From the NCBI GenBank assembly GCA_902611415.1, contig CACLZM010000002.1, positions 90,524 to 154,523 of the forward strand: a stretch of DNA of 64,000 bases, read 5' to 3'. This document shows, one piece after another, positions 35,736-45,310 of this stretch (its first letter is position 1; each line of letters opens with the position of its first letter). The stretch is from an uncultured Alphaproteobacteria bacterium (GTDB taxonomy: Bacteria > Pseudomonadota > Alphaproteobacteria > HIMB59). The notes under the pieces were generated by a model, which had not been told where the DNA came from, did not search any database, and saw nothing but the letters and a program-made list of their open reading frames with translations. The position numbers and the translations under genes are program-made.

Positions 35736-38210
35736 TTAAGACTTTAATCTACGATTTTCTGGGTCGAGCAAAGGTTCCTCAGTAACTGTTAATGGATACC
35801 TTTTGCCAAAGTACTCGACCTCTAACTTATTTCCTTTTTCTGATAATTCTGTTGGTAAATATCCATAAACGATGTGTTTATCAACAAAATAGCCATAATT
35901 TGTACTTGTAACGTACCCTACAGCTTTACCATTTGAATAAATCGGTTCTGTGCCCAAGGCCATTCCTTCAGGGTCATCAATAATCATACAAGTAAGTCTC
36001 TTTTCAATTGGTTTTTCTTTTATTTTTTGAAGTGCATTCTTACCGATAAACTCATCATCTTTTTTAAGCTTTACTGTAAAGCCCAAGCCTGACTCATAAG
36101 GGTTGTAATTAGTATGAATATCTGTACCCAGTGATCTATAGCCTTTCTCCAATCTGAGCGACTCAAAAGCACCAGCACCTGAGCAAATCATGTTGAATTC
36201 TCTTGAGGTTTCTCGAAGTTCATCCCATAATGATAGCCCATACTCAGTAGGTGTATATATTTCCCAACCTAATTCACCTATATAAGATATTCTTACAGCA
36301 ACACAAGGAATGTTACTGATTGAAATCTTTTTAATATGGAAAAACGGAAAACCTTCGTTAGATACATCATCATCATCACACAGTTTTTCAAGAACAGATC
36401 TTGAATTTGGCCCCCATAAGCCGATACCTGCAAAAGCGGAAGTCCAATCTATGATCTTAACACTTCCGTCATCAGGAGCATTTGCTCGAAGCCAACTAAT
36501 ATCAATCATTCCATTCCCAGCTCCTGCCAAGACCCAAAATTTATTTTCCTCAAGTCTACTAATAGTAAGATCACTCTTTATACCACCATACATATTAGAA
36601 ATTACACTATAGACAACTTTACCTACGGCAACATCAATATTATTTGTGCAAACTTTCTGTAATAATTTTAGAGCACCTTTTCCACTTACTTCAATTTTCA
36701 CAAATCCTGTAATATCAAACAGGGCACCCGTTTGTCTTGTTACAAGATGTTCAGCTGCTTGAATTGGTGACCAATATTTTGCAGCCCAGCCTGTCCTATT
36801 TGGAAAGTTTTTACCTTTCATTAATTCAGCATTTGACTCATACCATTGAGGTCTTTCCCAGCCCATAGTCTCAAAGAAATGTGCTTTTTGTCCTTCTAAC
36901 CTTGCATAAAATGGACTTCTTCTTAGTGGTCTTGGCTGCTCCATTTGTTGAAGCGGGTGAATAATATCATATACCTCTTTATAATTCTGCTTACCTCTTG
37001 ACCTTAGATATTTCCTGACATGATGATGTTGATGAAAACGATTGATATCTCCTTGACGAACATCAAGTTCAGGCTCACCATTAACTATCCACTCTGCCAT
37101 AGCTTTTCCAACACCACCCGCATGTGTTATCCATACAGCATTAGCGGTCCACAAACCTTTTACACTTGTCTCGCCCATCAAAGGGTTACCATCTGTTGTA
37201 AATGAAAAAATTCCATTAATTTTTTTTGTAAGTTTTTTTTCTGAAAATCTTGGGAACAACCAATTCGACTCTTTGTGTGCACCTTCAAAATCATCAGGTC
37301 TAAAGTCCACCAAAGAGGGCATTTCTTCAGCATCTTCAGGTTTCTTTAATTCTTCAGACTCTAAAATTCTTGGTTCATGTCGATAATTCCCAATAACATA
37401 AGTATCATTCCATTGTCTGAAATAGAGACTATAATCTTGGTGACGCATCAATGCGTGTTCAACCAAAGCTTCTTTGTGATCAGCTTTAAATTCTTTCAAT
37501 TCTTCAAACGGTTCTAACCACACCATTTGATGTTCGCAGGGAACTAGAGGTAATGATATGTTCGCAAGTCTTCCCATTTTCGGAGCCCAGATACCAGTTG
37601 AGACAAGTACAATATCGGCTTCATAATCACCCTTAGATGTTTGTACACCGCGAATTTGATTATTCTCAATTTTAAAACCATTAACTGCTGTATCACCAAA
37701 GAATTCCCCTGCTTTTAAATCAGTCACATATTTTGCCATTGCTCTAACTGCTCTTACAGGTGCTGCTAAACCATCAGTTGGAACATAATATCCCCCGTAA
37801 ATTTTTTCTGGATCAATATAGGGGCTCATTTTTAAAACTTCATCTGGAGTGATTATTTTTGCATCAGTTAATCCATAACTGTGAGCTATACCTAGTTTTC
37901 GATAAAGGTCTTGATGTCTTTCTTTTGTCTTCGATACTTCAATTCCTCCAACAGTATGAAAACAGGGTTTTCCCTCAAATGATAAGGATCTAAGTAAGTC
38001 AACTGTGTACTGTGCAAATTTACACATCATTCGTGAAGGATTAGTTTGAAACACACCTCCTGGTGCATGACTTGTAGAGCCTCCAGTTTCAAACAATGGC
38101 CCTTGATCGAGTATAACCATATCTTTCCAACCCAATTGAGCTAAATGATAGGCGGTGCTCGCTCCAACAATACCGCTACCAACGATTATTATTCTTGATT
38201 TTCTTGCCAT
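35736..38210 (-). CDS. Dimethylglycine/sarcosine dehydrogenase-like flavoprotein with GcvT domain
   Basis: An 824-residue two-part enzyme: an N-terminal DAO-type FAD domain (VGSGIVGASTAYHLA; GSTSHAPGG at residues 44-52, whose His48 matches the covalent-FAD histidine of the family), a connecting FAO_M-type domain, then a folate-binding GcvT domain (about residues 430-815; FDITGFVKIEV, YIGELGWEIYTP). Family members oxidatively demethylate N-methylglycines and form 5,10-methylene-THF. Dimethylglycine is the likeliest substrate because a separate sarcosine oxidase lies just upstream; this is inference. AGAGGA precedes the ATG. Confidence 0.88.
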   Translation of the reverse strand: MARKSRIIIVGSGIVGASTAYHLAQLGWKDMVILDQGPLFETGGSTSHAPGGVFQTNPSRMMCKFAQYTVDLLRSLSFEGKPCFHTVGGIEVSKTKERHQDLYRKLGIAHSYGLTDAKIITPDEVLKMSPYIDPEKIYGGYYVPTDGLAAPVRAVRAMAKYVTDLKAGEFFGDTAVNGFKIENNQIRGVQTSKGDYEADIVLVSTGIWAPKMGRLANISLPLVPCEHQMVWLEPFEELKEFKADHKEALVEHALMRHQDYSLYFRQWNDTYVIGNYRHEPRILESEELKKPEDAEEMPSLVDFRPDDFEGAHKESNWLFPRFSEKKLTKKINGIFSFTTDGNPLMGETSVKGLWTANAVWITHAGGVGKAMAEWIVNGEPELDVRQGDINRFHQHHHVRKYLRSRGKQNYKEVYDIIHPLQQMEQPRPLRRSPFYARLEGQKAHFFETMGWERPQWYESNAELMKGKNFPNRTGWAAKYWSPIQAAEHLVTRQTGALFDITGFVKIEVSGKGALKLLQKVCTNNIDVAVGKVVYSVISNMYGGIKSDLTISRLEENKFWVLAGAGNGMIDISWLRANAPDDGSVKIIDWTSAFAGIGLWGPNSRSVLEKLCDDDDVSNEGFPFFHIKKISISNIPCVAVRISYIGELGWEIYTPTEYGLSLWDELRETSREFNMICSGAGAFESLRLEKGYRSLGTDIHTNYNPYESGLGFTVKLKKDDEFIGKNALQKIKEKPIEKRLTCMIIDDPEGMALGTEPIYSNGKAVGYVTSTNYGYFVDKHIVYGYLPTELSEKGNKLEVEYFGKRYPLTVTEEPLLDPENRRLKS

Positions 38211-38268
38211 TTATTCCTCTAAAAATACCTAATCAGTTCCAAAATTTGATGTCAATATGAAAAAAAAC

Positions 38269-38790
38269 CTAATAGTTAACCGCGTCAATAAGACGATCCT
38301 CAAGATAGTCAGCAAATGATCGATTACAACTAAGTAACAATTTAAGATCAAGATTAAAAATAGAACAGTCTACTCTAGCTAATAATGTTTGTGCAGCAGT
38401 GGATTTTTTAAAGGATTTTTCTCTAAAGTCAAAATGCGTTAATTTATTTAATATATCAAAACTATTTTTACCCTGAATTTCAAAAAATACTTGTGAGTCA
38501 GAAATATTTGTCGCCAATATTAAGGGTGATTTATTTAAGTCAGCTAAGATTTTGTTGAGTTTTTTATTTTCAATTTCTTTTTCAAATATCAAATTCCATT
38601 GATCAAAAGACATTTTCGCTAAAGTATAATTATCATTTGAAATTATCCTTAAATTATCTGATGGTGGTAAAAGTTTTAAAGATTTATTTATGTGATTATT
38701 AAATTTTGAGTCACCAGATCCTCTTAACAGAATCTGTTGAATAACTTTTTTTTTAATCTCAACACCGTCAGATCGGATTACTTCAGTCAT
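38269..38790 (-). CDS. soxG: Sarcosine oxidase gamma subunit
   Basis: A 173-residue SoxG-like protein, part of heterotetrameric sarcosine oxidase. It carries QILLRGSGDSKFNNHINKSLKLLPP and DCSIFNLDLKLLLSCNRSFADYLEDRLIDA, matching the short folate-enzyme-like fold of the gamma subunit. Identity rests mainly on its position after soxA (4-base overlap) and size. It ends 58 bases before the dimethylglycine-dehydrogenase-like gene. Confidence 0.85.
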   Translation of the reverse strand: MTEVIRSDGVEIKKKVIQQILLRGSGDSKFNNHINKSLKLLPPSDNLRIISNDNYTLAKMSFDQWNLIFEKEIENKKLNKILADLNKSPLILATNISDSQVFFEIQGKNSFDILNKLTHFDFREKSFKKSTAAQTLLARVDCSIFNLDLKLLLSCNRSFADYLEDRLIDAVNY

Positions 38791-41765
38791 GAAACTAACC
38801 TTTTATTATCTTCATCATAAAAAACTGGTTTAACTATATCTACATCAGTTGTACTCATACTTGATGTAGAAGCGTAAGCTTTTGTTCCAATCATAGAGTG
38901 GCCATTTTTGATAACAGCTAATGCAAAATCATGACCTAATGTAGAACTATAATAACAAGATGTAATATGACCAAGCATTGGGACAGGAGACTTAATTTCT
39001 TTATCAAGAATGATATGTTGTCCTTCCTCTAGTTTATCGGCTTTATTCGAGGGAATTATACCAACAAGTTGTTTTCTATCTTCTCTTATAGTATCAGACC
39101 GAGTAAGTGATCTTTTACCTAAAAAATCTTTTTTTGATTTACCAATCATCCAGCCAAGTCCCAAATCTATAGGCGTTATAGAACCATCTGTATCTTGGCC
39201 AACAATAATGTAACCTTTTTCTGCCCTTAAAAGATGCATTGCCTCCGTGCCGTAGGGAGCAAGACCAAATTCTTTTCCAACACTTTGAATGTTATCCCAA
39301 ATTTTACGGGCACTATTTGACGGAATATATATTTCGTAACCTAACTCTCCGGTAAAGCTTGCTCTTAGAATTCGTATTGGAATACCATTAAATTCATGAA
39401 ATTGGAAAGTCATAAATGGAAATTCCTCATTGCTAAAATTGATATTCGGAAAGGCTTTTTTCATAATTTCTCTTGTTTTTGGTCCACTAATGTTGAAAGT
39501 TGCATATTGCTCTGTAATCGAGTTCATAAAAACTTTTAAATTTGGCCACTCGGTTTGAGCATATTCTTCCATGCAACCTAAAACAGTAGCAGCACCTCCA
39601 GTAGTTGTAGTGGCAATAAAATGTTGATCAGAAATTTTACAAATTATCCCGTCATCTTTTACCATTCCATCTTCCCCCAACATAAGAGCATATCTTGCAG
39701 AACCTTGTTTCATCTTAGTAAAACTGTTTGTGTAAATTAAATTCATAAATTCCAACGCATCCTCACCTTTGATCTCAATTTTTCCTAACGTGCTCCCATC
39801 TAAAACACCTGCGTTTTCTCTTACATTTTTGCTCTCTCGTTGAACAGCATCATGCATCGACTCATCTTTATTAATTTGAAAATACCATGGCCTTTTCCAT
39901 TGCCCGACATCCTCAAAAATTGCACCATTTTTTAAGTGCCAACTATGTATTGGTGATTTTCTCTCTGGGTCATAAAACTCATAGCAATTTCTGCCAGCTA
40001 TTGCAGAAAAACTTAAAGGAGCATAGGGTGGTCGATAAATAGTTGTGCCAACTTCATTTACATTTTTATCCAGAAGATCAGAAACTATTCCCAGTGCGTT
40101 AATACTACTAATTTTACCTTGATCGGTTCCCATACTATTTGTTGTATATCTTTTTAAATGTTCAATTCTATCAAAACCCTCTGTTATTGCTTGACGGATA
40201 TCTTTAGTTGTTACATCATTTTGTAAGTCAATAAATGATTTAGCCCATAATGATTTCTTTTGAGGAGAGACCTCCCATAATTTTTCAATGTTGTACTTAG
40301 TGTTTGTATTTAATTCGAGTTTTACGTCTAATTTTTTGACATTAAAAGTTTTCAATTTTTCATTTATATCAGAATTTAAATTATCAAAATTAAATTGTCC
40401 TGAAGAAGAACCAAGAGTTATGGTAGGTTGAAAAGGTTTTGATGGTTTGTAAGTTAAATCTTTCTCATCCCAATCTAATAAACCTTTTGATTGAGTAAAC
40501 AAGTGAACATCTGGATTTATTCCACCTGATAAACATAAGCAGTCACATTTAATTTCATTTAAAGCACCAGAACTATCCTCAACAAGAATTTTTTCAATTT
40601 TTTTGTTTCCAAATGCTCCTTTTATTTGTGAATTTGTGTAGAGAGGAACATCATTTTTTCTTATCAAGTCAAACAAATTTGGCTCAATTTTTTCCCCGGA
40701 TCGTGAGTCGATATATGCTTTTGGTTTTAAACCAGCTTTTATAAGACTATAAACTAAGCTGTTTGAATTCGAATTATTACTGAAAATAACAGGTTCTTTA
40801 GAAGGTGCTAGTCCATATCGGCACATATATTTTTCAAAGGAAGAGCTTAGCATTATGCCTGGTAAATCGTTATTTTGAAAAGATAAAAATCTCTCAATGT
40901 GTCCATTACATAATATTGTGTAACCTGTACGTATCTTATGTAAAGTGCTATTAACTTTTCCTTCTATCGGTTTAGAGCCAACAAATCTATCTTCAATGGC
41001 TATAAGATGATTTATGTAATTATAAGTTGTAACAAGTGTGTTTTTTAAAATATTTATATTCTTAGAGTCTTCTATTTCTTGTATAGTTTCTTTTAACCAA
41101 TCTTTAGGCTCTTTGTTATCAATTAATGATATTTTGTTTGAATTATTTATAATGCCACCAAGTTGTTCTTCAAAGTCAATTAACAACACATCATAATTTG
41201 AGTTGATGAAAGATTTAGCTGCGAGAAGTCCGTTTAATCCTCCCCCTATGATTGTAACATCGACGTTGTGATGGATATGATTACTTATGCCTTTGAAATC
41301 TTTGGGAGGTTTACCCAATCCAGCTGCTCTTCTAATAAGTGGTTCGTATAAATTTTTCCAAAATTTCTTATGTGGCCCCATGAACGTTTTATAGTAAAAA
41401 CCAGCAGTAAAAATTGGAGAGAATAAGTTATTGATACTTCCAAAATCGTTTTCAAGAGAAGGCCATCTGTTTTGACTTTCAATTTCCATCCCTTCATAAA
41501 TTTTTTTTATAGTTGCTCTTGTGTTTGGTTCGGAATATTCACTAATTATTTGGACTAGAGCATTTGGTTCTTCTATACCACAGGTATAAATTCCTCTTGG
41601 CCTATGGTACTTAAAACTTCTTCCTACAAGGTTAATATTATTTCTTAATAGAGCTGAGGCTATGGTATCGCCTTTGTAGCCAAAATATTTGACCCCATCA
41701 AACTTGAAGCTAATTTTTTGATGAAACTGAATAAATTGATTATCTTTTAAATTTATAGATTTCAT
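38787..41765 (-). CDS. soxA: Sarcosine oxidase alpha subunit
   Basis: The large subunit binds NAD+ and THF. The 992 residues hold an N-terminal 2Fe-2S-fold-like segment (VGRSFKYHRPRGIYTCGIEEPNALVQI-type region, about 45-75), a dinucleotide domain (IIGGGLNGLLAAKSF), and a C-terminal GcvT-like folate domain (from about residue 600; SFTGELGYEIYIPS). The complex oxidises sarcosine to glycine, giving H2O2 and 5,10-methylene-THF. Gene order soxB-soxD-soxA-soxG is the canonical one, with 4-base overlaps on both sides. Confidence 0.94.
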   Translation of the reverse strand: MKSINLKDNQFIQFHQKISFKFDGVKYFGYKGDTIASALLRNNINLVGRSFKYHRPRGIYTCGIEEPNALVQIISEYSEPNTRATIKKIYEGMEIESQNRWPSLENDFGSINNLFSPIFTAGFYYKTFMGPHKKFWKNLYEPLIRRAAGLGKPPKDFKGISNHIHHNVDVTIIGGGLNGLLAAKSFINSNYDVLLIDFEEQLGGIINNSNKISLIDNKEPKDWLKETIQEIEDSKNINILKNTLVTTYNYINHLIAIEDRFVGSKPIEGKVNSTLHKIRTGYTILCNGHIERFLSFQNNDLPGIMLSSSFEKYMCRYGLAPSKEPVIFSNNSNSNSLVYSLIKAGLKPKAYIDSRSGEKIEPNLFDLIRKNDVPLYTNSQIKGAFGNKKIEKILVEDSSGALNEIKCDCLCLSGGINPDVHLFTQSKGLLDWDEKDLTYKPSKPFQPTITLGSSSGQFNFDNLNSDINEKLKTFNVKKLDVKLELNTNTKYNIEKLWEVSPQKKSLWAKSFIDLQNDVTTKDIRQAITEGFDRIEHLKRYTTNSMGTDQGKISSINALGIVSDLLDKNVNEVGTTIYRPPYAPLSFSAIAGRNCYEFYDPERKSPIHSWHLKNGAIFEDVGQWKRPWYFQINKDESMHDAVQRESKNVRENAGVLDGSTLGKIEIKGEDALEFMNLIYTNSFTKMKQGSARYALMLGEDGMVKDDGIICKISDQHFIATTTTGGAATVLGCMEEYAQTEWPNLKVFMNSITEQYATFNISGPKTREIMKKAFPNINFSNEEFPFMTFQFHEFNGIPIRILRASFTGELGYEIYIPSNSARKIWDNIQSVGKEFGLAPYGTEAMHLLRAEKGYIIVGQDTDGSITPIDLGLGWMIGKSKKDFLGKRSLTRSDTIREDRKQLVGIIPSNKADKLEEGQHIILDKEIKSPVPMLGHITSCYYSSTLGHDFALAVIKNGHSMIGTKAYASTSSMSTTDVDIVKPVFYDEDNKRLVS

Positions 41766-42112
41766 TTTTCAACCGTAAAATTACCCGACCCAACTTCTGG
41801 TTCACCAGAGGGCGTTTTAACAACACTTTTAAAATTATTTAAATTTGGTTTTTTTTCATCGAGCTTGTAGGTCATCAAAATTTCATCAGTAGATGTATCT
41901 CTTACACAATTAAACCATTTGCGACAACCATGTGTGTGTACCCAGCGTTCATAAAACAAACCTTTCGGATTTGCTCTTATAAAGACATACTCTCCCCACT
42001 CTCGATCACCAATTTCTTTTGATCCATCGGGTCTTTTTACATGCGCCTCTCCTCCATTTGAAAATTCTGATTGATCTCTCGGGCCGCAATAAGGGCAATT
42101 AATTATGAGCAT
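41762..42112 (-). CDS. soxD: Sarcosine oxidase delta subunit
   Basis: A 116-residue zinc protein of heterotetrameric sarcosine oxidase. The ligands known for the family are present: Cys6 and Cys9 (NCPYCGPRD), His59 and Cys63 (WVHTHGCRKWF). It lies between soxB (5-base gap) and soxA (4-base overlap). Confidence 0.95.
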   Translation of the reverse strand: MLIINCPYCGPRDQSEFSNGGEAHVKRPDGSKEIGDREWGEYVFIRANPKGLFYERWVHTHGCRKWFNCVRDTSTDEILMTYKLDEKKPNLNNFKSVVKTPSGEPEVGSGNFTVEK

Positions 42113-42117
42113 ATTTA

Positions 42118-43368
42118 TTAATGTGCTACGGCTGCAGCACCGTGTTCGTCGACTAATCTTCCACTTGCAAATCTATCAAGATTAAAAGCACTATTAATTT
42201 GATGAGGTTCATTTTTTGCAATGGTATGTGCAAAAACATTTGCACTTCCAGGAGTAGCTTTAAAACCACCTGTTCCCCAGCCACAATTAAAAAATAAACC
42301 TTCAATGTCACATTTACTAATAATAGGACTAGCATCTGGGCAGATATCAACAATACCGCCCCATTGACGAAGCATCTTCATTTTGCCAAATACTGGATAA
42401 AGCTCGACCATAGCTCTAATAGTATCTTCAATAATATTAAAACCACCTCTTTGAGTGAAAGAATTATAACTATCTGTTCCTGCTCCAATAACTAATTCAC
42501 CTTTATCAGATTGACTGACATAAGCATGAACTGCAGATGACATTACCACGGTATCAATAATGGGTTTGATTGGTTCAGAAACAAGTGCCTGAAGTGGCTT
42601 ACTTTGTAAAGGCAATCTGATACCTGCACTCTCTGCTAAAACACCAGTATGACCTGAAGCAACAACTCCAATTTTATTCGCCCTTAAAAAACCCTTGGAA
42701 GTTTCGACACCTTCTGTTATTCCATTTTTAGTCCTAATTTGATGTGCCTCACAATTTTGAATTATATCAACTCCCATCTCATCAGCACGCATTGCAAAAC
42801 CCCATGCTATTGCATCGTGTCTTGCTACACCACCGCGAGGTTGGTAAGACGCACCAAGTACTGGGTATCGTAAGTTGTCAGTATTCATTATAGGAACCTT
42901 TTTTTGAATTTCCTCTTTAGATAACCAAAATGAGTCAATGCCATTTAAATTATTAGCACTCACTCTTCTTTTAATCTCTTTTATATCATGTTCGTTATGG
43001 GCTAAATTCATAACTCCTCTTTGACTAAACATCACATTGTAATTTAGCTCACTTGATAGGTTTTCCCATAACTTCAAAGAGTGTTCATATAAATGTGCAC
43101 TATCATCCCATAAATAATTTGATCTTATGATAGTCGTGTTTCTGCCTGTGTTACCCCCACCAAGCCAACCTTTTTCGATTACAGCAATATTTTTTAATCC
43201 ATGTTCTTTTGCTAAATAATAAGCAGTTCCAAGTCCATGACCTCCACCACCAATTATTATGACATCATAAAACTCTCTAGGTTCAGGGCTTCTCCACATT
43301 TTTGGCCAATCTTTATGACCAGACAGTGCGTTTCTAGCAAGACTAAATATTGAATATTTTTTCTTCAC
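42118..43368 (-). CDS. soxB: Sarcosine oxidase beta subunit
   Basis: The catalytic subunit that oxidises sarcosine. The 416 residues include an N-terminal segment typical of SoxB ([17 protein letters not shown]), the FAD motif [16 protein letters not shown], and [11 protein letters not shown] with His184, equivalent to the covalent-FMN histidine. [16 protein letters not shown] is near the C-terminus. The start is GTG 43368. It heads the sox operon; 28 bases separate it from the upstream dioxygenase gene on the same strand. Confidence 0.94.
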   Translation of the reverse strand: MKKKYSIFSLARNALSGHKDWPKMWRSPEPREFYDVIIIGGGGHGLGTAYYLAKEHGLKNIAVIEKGWLGGGNTGRNTTIIRSNYLWDDSAHLYEHSLKLWENLSSELNYNVMFSQRGVMNLAHNEHDIKEIKRRVSANNLNGIDSFWLSKEEIQKKVPIMNTDNLRYPVLGASYQPRGGVARHDAIAWGFAMRADEMGVDIIQNCEAHQIRTKNGITEGVETSKGFLRANKIGVVASGHTGVLAESAGIRLPLQSKPLQALVSEPIKPIIDTVVMSSAVHAYVSQSDKGELVIGAGTDSYNSFTQRGGFNIIEDTIRAMVELYPVFGKMKMLRQWGGIVDICPDASPIISKCDIEGLFFNCGWGTGGFKATPGSANVFAHTIAKNEPHQINSAFNLDRFASGRLVDEHGAAAVAH

Positions 43369-43396
43369 ATGAGCAAATTAGCAAAAAAAAAAATAA

Positions 43397-44227
43397 TCAG
43401 CTAGTTATTTTCAGAGGCGAATTGTCGTTAATTTTTTTAAAAATTTTAGGGAACTTCCACTGCAAATCGCAGTCTACATTAGGGGCTTGAACTGAACTAT
43501 TTATGTCGTTTTCACATATTGTTCTAATTTCAAAGCTTATCCTTGTATTTTCTGATTTTTCTTCTGATGAGCTATGTAAGTGAGCACCAGAAAAACATAA
43601 AATTTCTCCTGGTTTTATAGTTACTGGTATTTTCTTAATATCGCTAGGCAAGTCCTCTTTTAGTTGTGGTGCAGAAGGGTAAGAAAAATCCCCTTTTTTT
43701 CTGTTGGCCAAATAAATGTTTAAGTCCCAAGTCGAAGTAGTATTTTTAACAGGAACATCAAAATAATCTGGGTAAAAAATCATAGTATTTTTCTTCTCCA
43801 CATTACTGACTGGTGCCCACCAATTAATTTGTTGATACAAATTGGTACCCCAAGTATCACGGTGAATATTTATTCTAGATGCTTCTCTGTACGGTAAGTT
43901 ATTTTCTGCTGGCGCTACCCTTACGACGAATCGATCCCAAAAAGTATTACCTTTGTGATATCCAATTTCATTTAAAAAGTTTGTAAATAGTTTTCTAAAA
44001 GTTTCATGGTTTTTTAATTTTGATACAATATCTTTACTTATATCCTCAGAATTTTTTAAATAATGTATTTTTTCTAATTCACCTTCATAAATATCTTGTA
44101 CTTTTTTTTTTATTTGTGTGACTAATTCATTAGATATTTTTGATTTTTGAAATACAAAAATTTGTCCATCAAAAATATTTTTTTTAAATTCTTGAAGATC
44201 TGAAATTTTTTCTATTGGAGTGAACAT
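43397..44227 (-). CDS. Phytanoyl-CoA dioxygenase-family Fe(II)/2-oxoglutarate oxygenase
   Basis: A 276-residue double-stranded beta-helix enzyme. The iron triad is visible: H-x-D in NIHRDTWGTN, and the distal histidine in FSGAHLHSSSEE, with the 2-oxoglutarate-binding arginine in NTRISFEIR. Such enzymes hydroxylate or demethylate small molecules with O2 and 2-oxoglutarate. The substrate is unknown; its position between pfkA and the sox operon suggests either a methylated amine (oxidative demethylation) or a sugar-linked compound. It directly follows pfkA with no gap. Confidence 0.8.
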   Translation of the reverse strand: MFTPIEKISDLQEFKKNIFDGQIFVFQKSKISNELVTQIKKKVQDIYEGELEKIHYLKNSEDISKDIVSKLKNHETFRKLFTNFLNEIGYHKGNTFWDRFVVRVAPAENNLPYREASRINIHRDTWGTNLYQQINWWAPVSNVEKKNTMIFYPDYFDVPVKNTTSTWDLNIYLANRKKGDFSYPSAPQLKEDLPSDIKKIPVTIKPGEILCFSGAHLHSSSEEKSENTRISFEIRTICENDINSSVQAPNVDCDLQWKFPKIFKKINDNSPLKITS

Positions 44228-45310
44228 TCACTTTATATCACCAACATATACTCCAAGTGCTAAAGCAGTTTCAATCAGAGGATCAGACCTATCTACAACT
44301 TTATAAGTTGAAATGCCCTCACTAATGGGAACATCAACAACCTTTCTATCCCTCCAAGCAACCATTCTTCCAAATTTTCCTTTAGCTATTAAATCAACAG
44401 CATATACACCAAATGCACTTGCTAAAATTCTATCACGTGGAGTAGGAGGTGCGCCTCTTTGAACATGACCTAAAGAAGTGACCCTGCATTCTATGTCAGT
44501 ACTTTTCATTATTTCTTCTGATAAATAATTTCCTATACCACCAAGTCTTTTTTGACCGTCGGCGTACTCAACAGTATAACTCTTTCCACTTTCGGTTTTC
44601 ACTGCTTCTGCTACAACAATAAGAGAATGCACGATTCCTCTATTTTTCATTTCTGTTAGTTTATTAACTATGCCTTTTATAGAGTAATTTAATTCAGGAA
44701 TTAGGATTACATCAGCTCCACCAGCTATACCTGCATTAATAGCTATGTGCCCCGCATCTCTTCCCATAACTTCTAAAATCATTGTTCTTTGATGACTAGC
44801 AGCAGTTGTTTGTAAGTTATCAAGTGCTTGAGTAGCAACATTTACAGCAGTATTAAAGCCAATTGAGCTTTCAGTAGCCCCGACATCATTGTCAATTGTC
44901 TTAGGTATAGCCACAATATTTAAATTACCCCTTTTGGCAATTTCAGTTAATATCGACATACTTCCATCACCTCCTATAACGATAAGTCCATCAAGCTCTA
45001 ACTCTTTGTAGCCATCAATAATGTCTTGAGATCTATCTTTATATTCACCATCAGGCATTGGAAATTTAAAAGGATTACCCTTACTTGTTGTCCCCAGAAA
45101 TGTTCCTCCTTGTCTAAGAAGAGAACCGCTAAAAGTTTGATAATCTAATGGAACAAAAGCCACAGGTCTTTGCATTAAACCAACTGTACCATCACGAATT
45201 CCCATAACTTCCATTTGGTATGTATTCTTTGCTCTAAAAAATATCGATCTTACAGCTGCATTTAGACCACCGCAGTCCCCACCACTTGTTAGAATTCCAA
45301 TTTTTTTCAT
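44228..45310 (-). CDS. pfkA: 6-phosphofructokinase
   Basis: Phosphorylates fructose-6-phosphate to fructose-1,6-bisphosphate. The 360 residues have the GGDCGGLNAA nucleotide loop, GGDGS at 113-117, PKTIDND at 136-142 and EVMGRDAGH. Gly at the second GGDG position argues for ATP as donor; PPi enzymes carry Asp there. Lys after the proline (PK) is shared with PPi enzymes but also with long ATP-type enzymes, so ATP is favoured but not proven. It starts right after mak, giving fructose to FBP in two steps. Confidence 0.92.
   Translation of the reverse strand: MKKIGILTSGGDCGGLNAAVRSIFFRAKNTYQMEVMGIRDGTVGLMQRPVAFVPLDYQTFSGSLLRQGGTFLGTTSKGNPFKFPMPDGEYKDRSQDIIDGYKELELDGLIVIGGDGSMSILTEIAKRGNLNIVAIPKTIDNDVGATESSIGFNTAVNVATQALDNLQTTAASHQRTMILEVMGRDAGHIAINAGIAGGADVILIPELNYSIKGIVNKLTEMKNRGIVHSLIVVAEAVKTESGKSYTVEYADGQKRLGGIGNYLSEEIMKSTDIECRVTSLGHVQRGAPPTPRDRILASAFGVYAVDLIAKGKFGRMVAWRDRKVVDVPISEGISTYKVVDRSDPLIETALALGVYVGDIK

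Noticed and set aside
38227..38255. Promoter ahead of the dimethylglycine-dehydrogenase-like gene (TTGACA on the minus strand at 38255-38250)
   Set aside because: The -35 is perfect, but the sequence 16-18 bases on (TTAGGT/TAGGTA) is a poor -10; the gene is more simply read from the sox operon.
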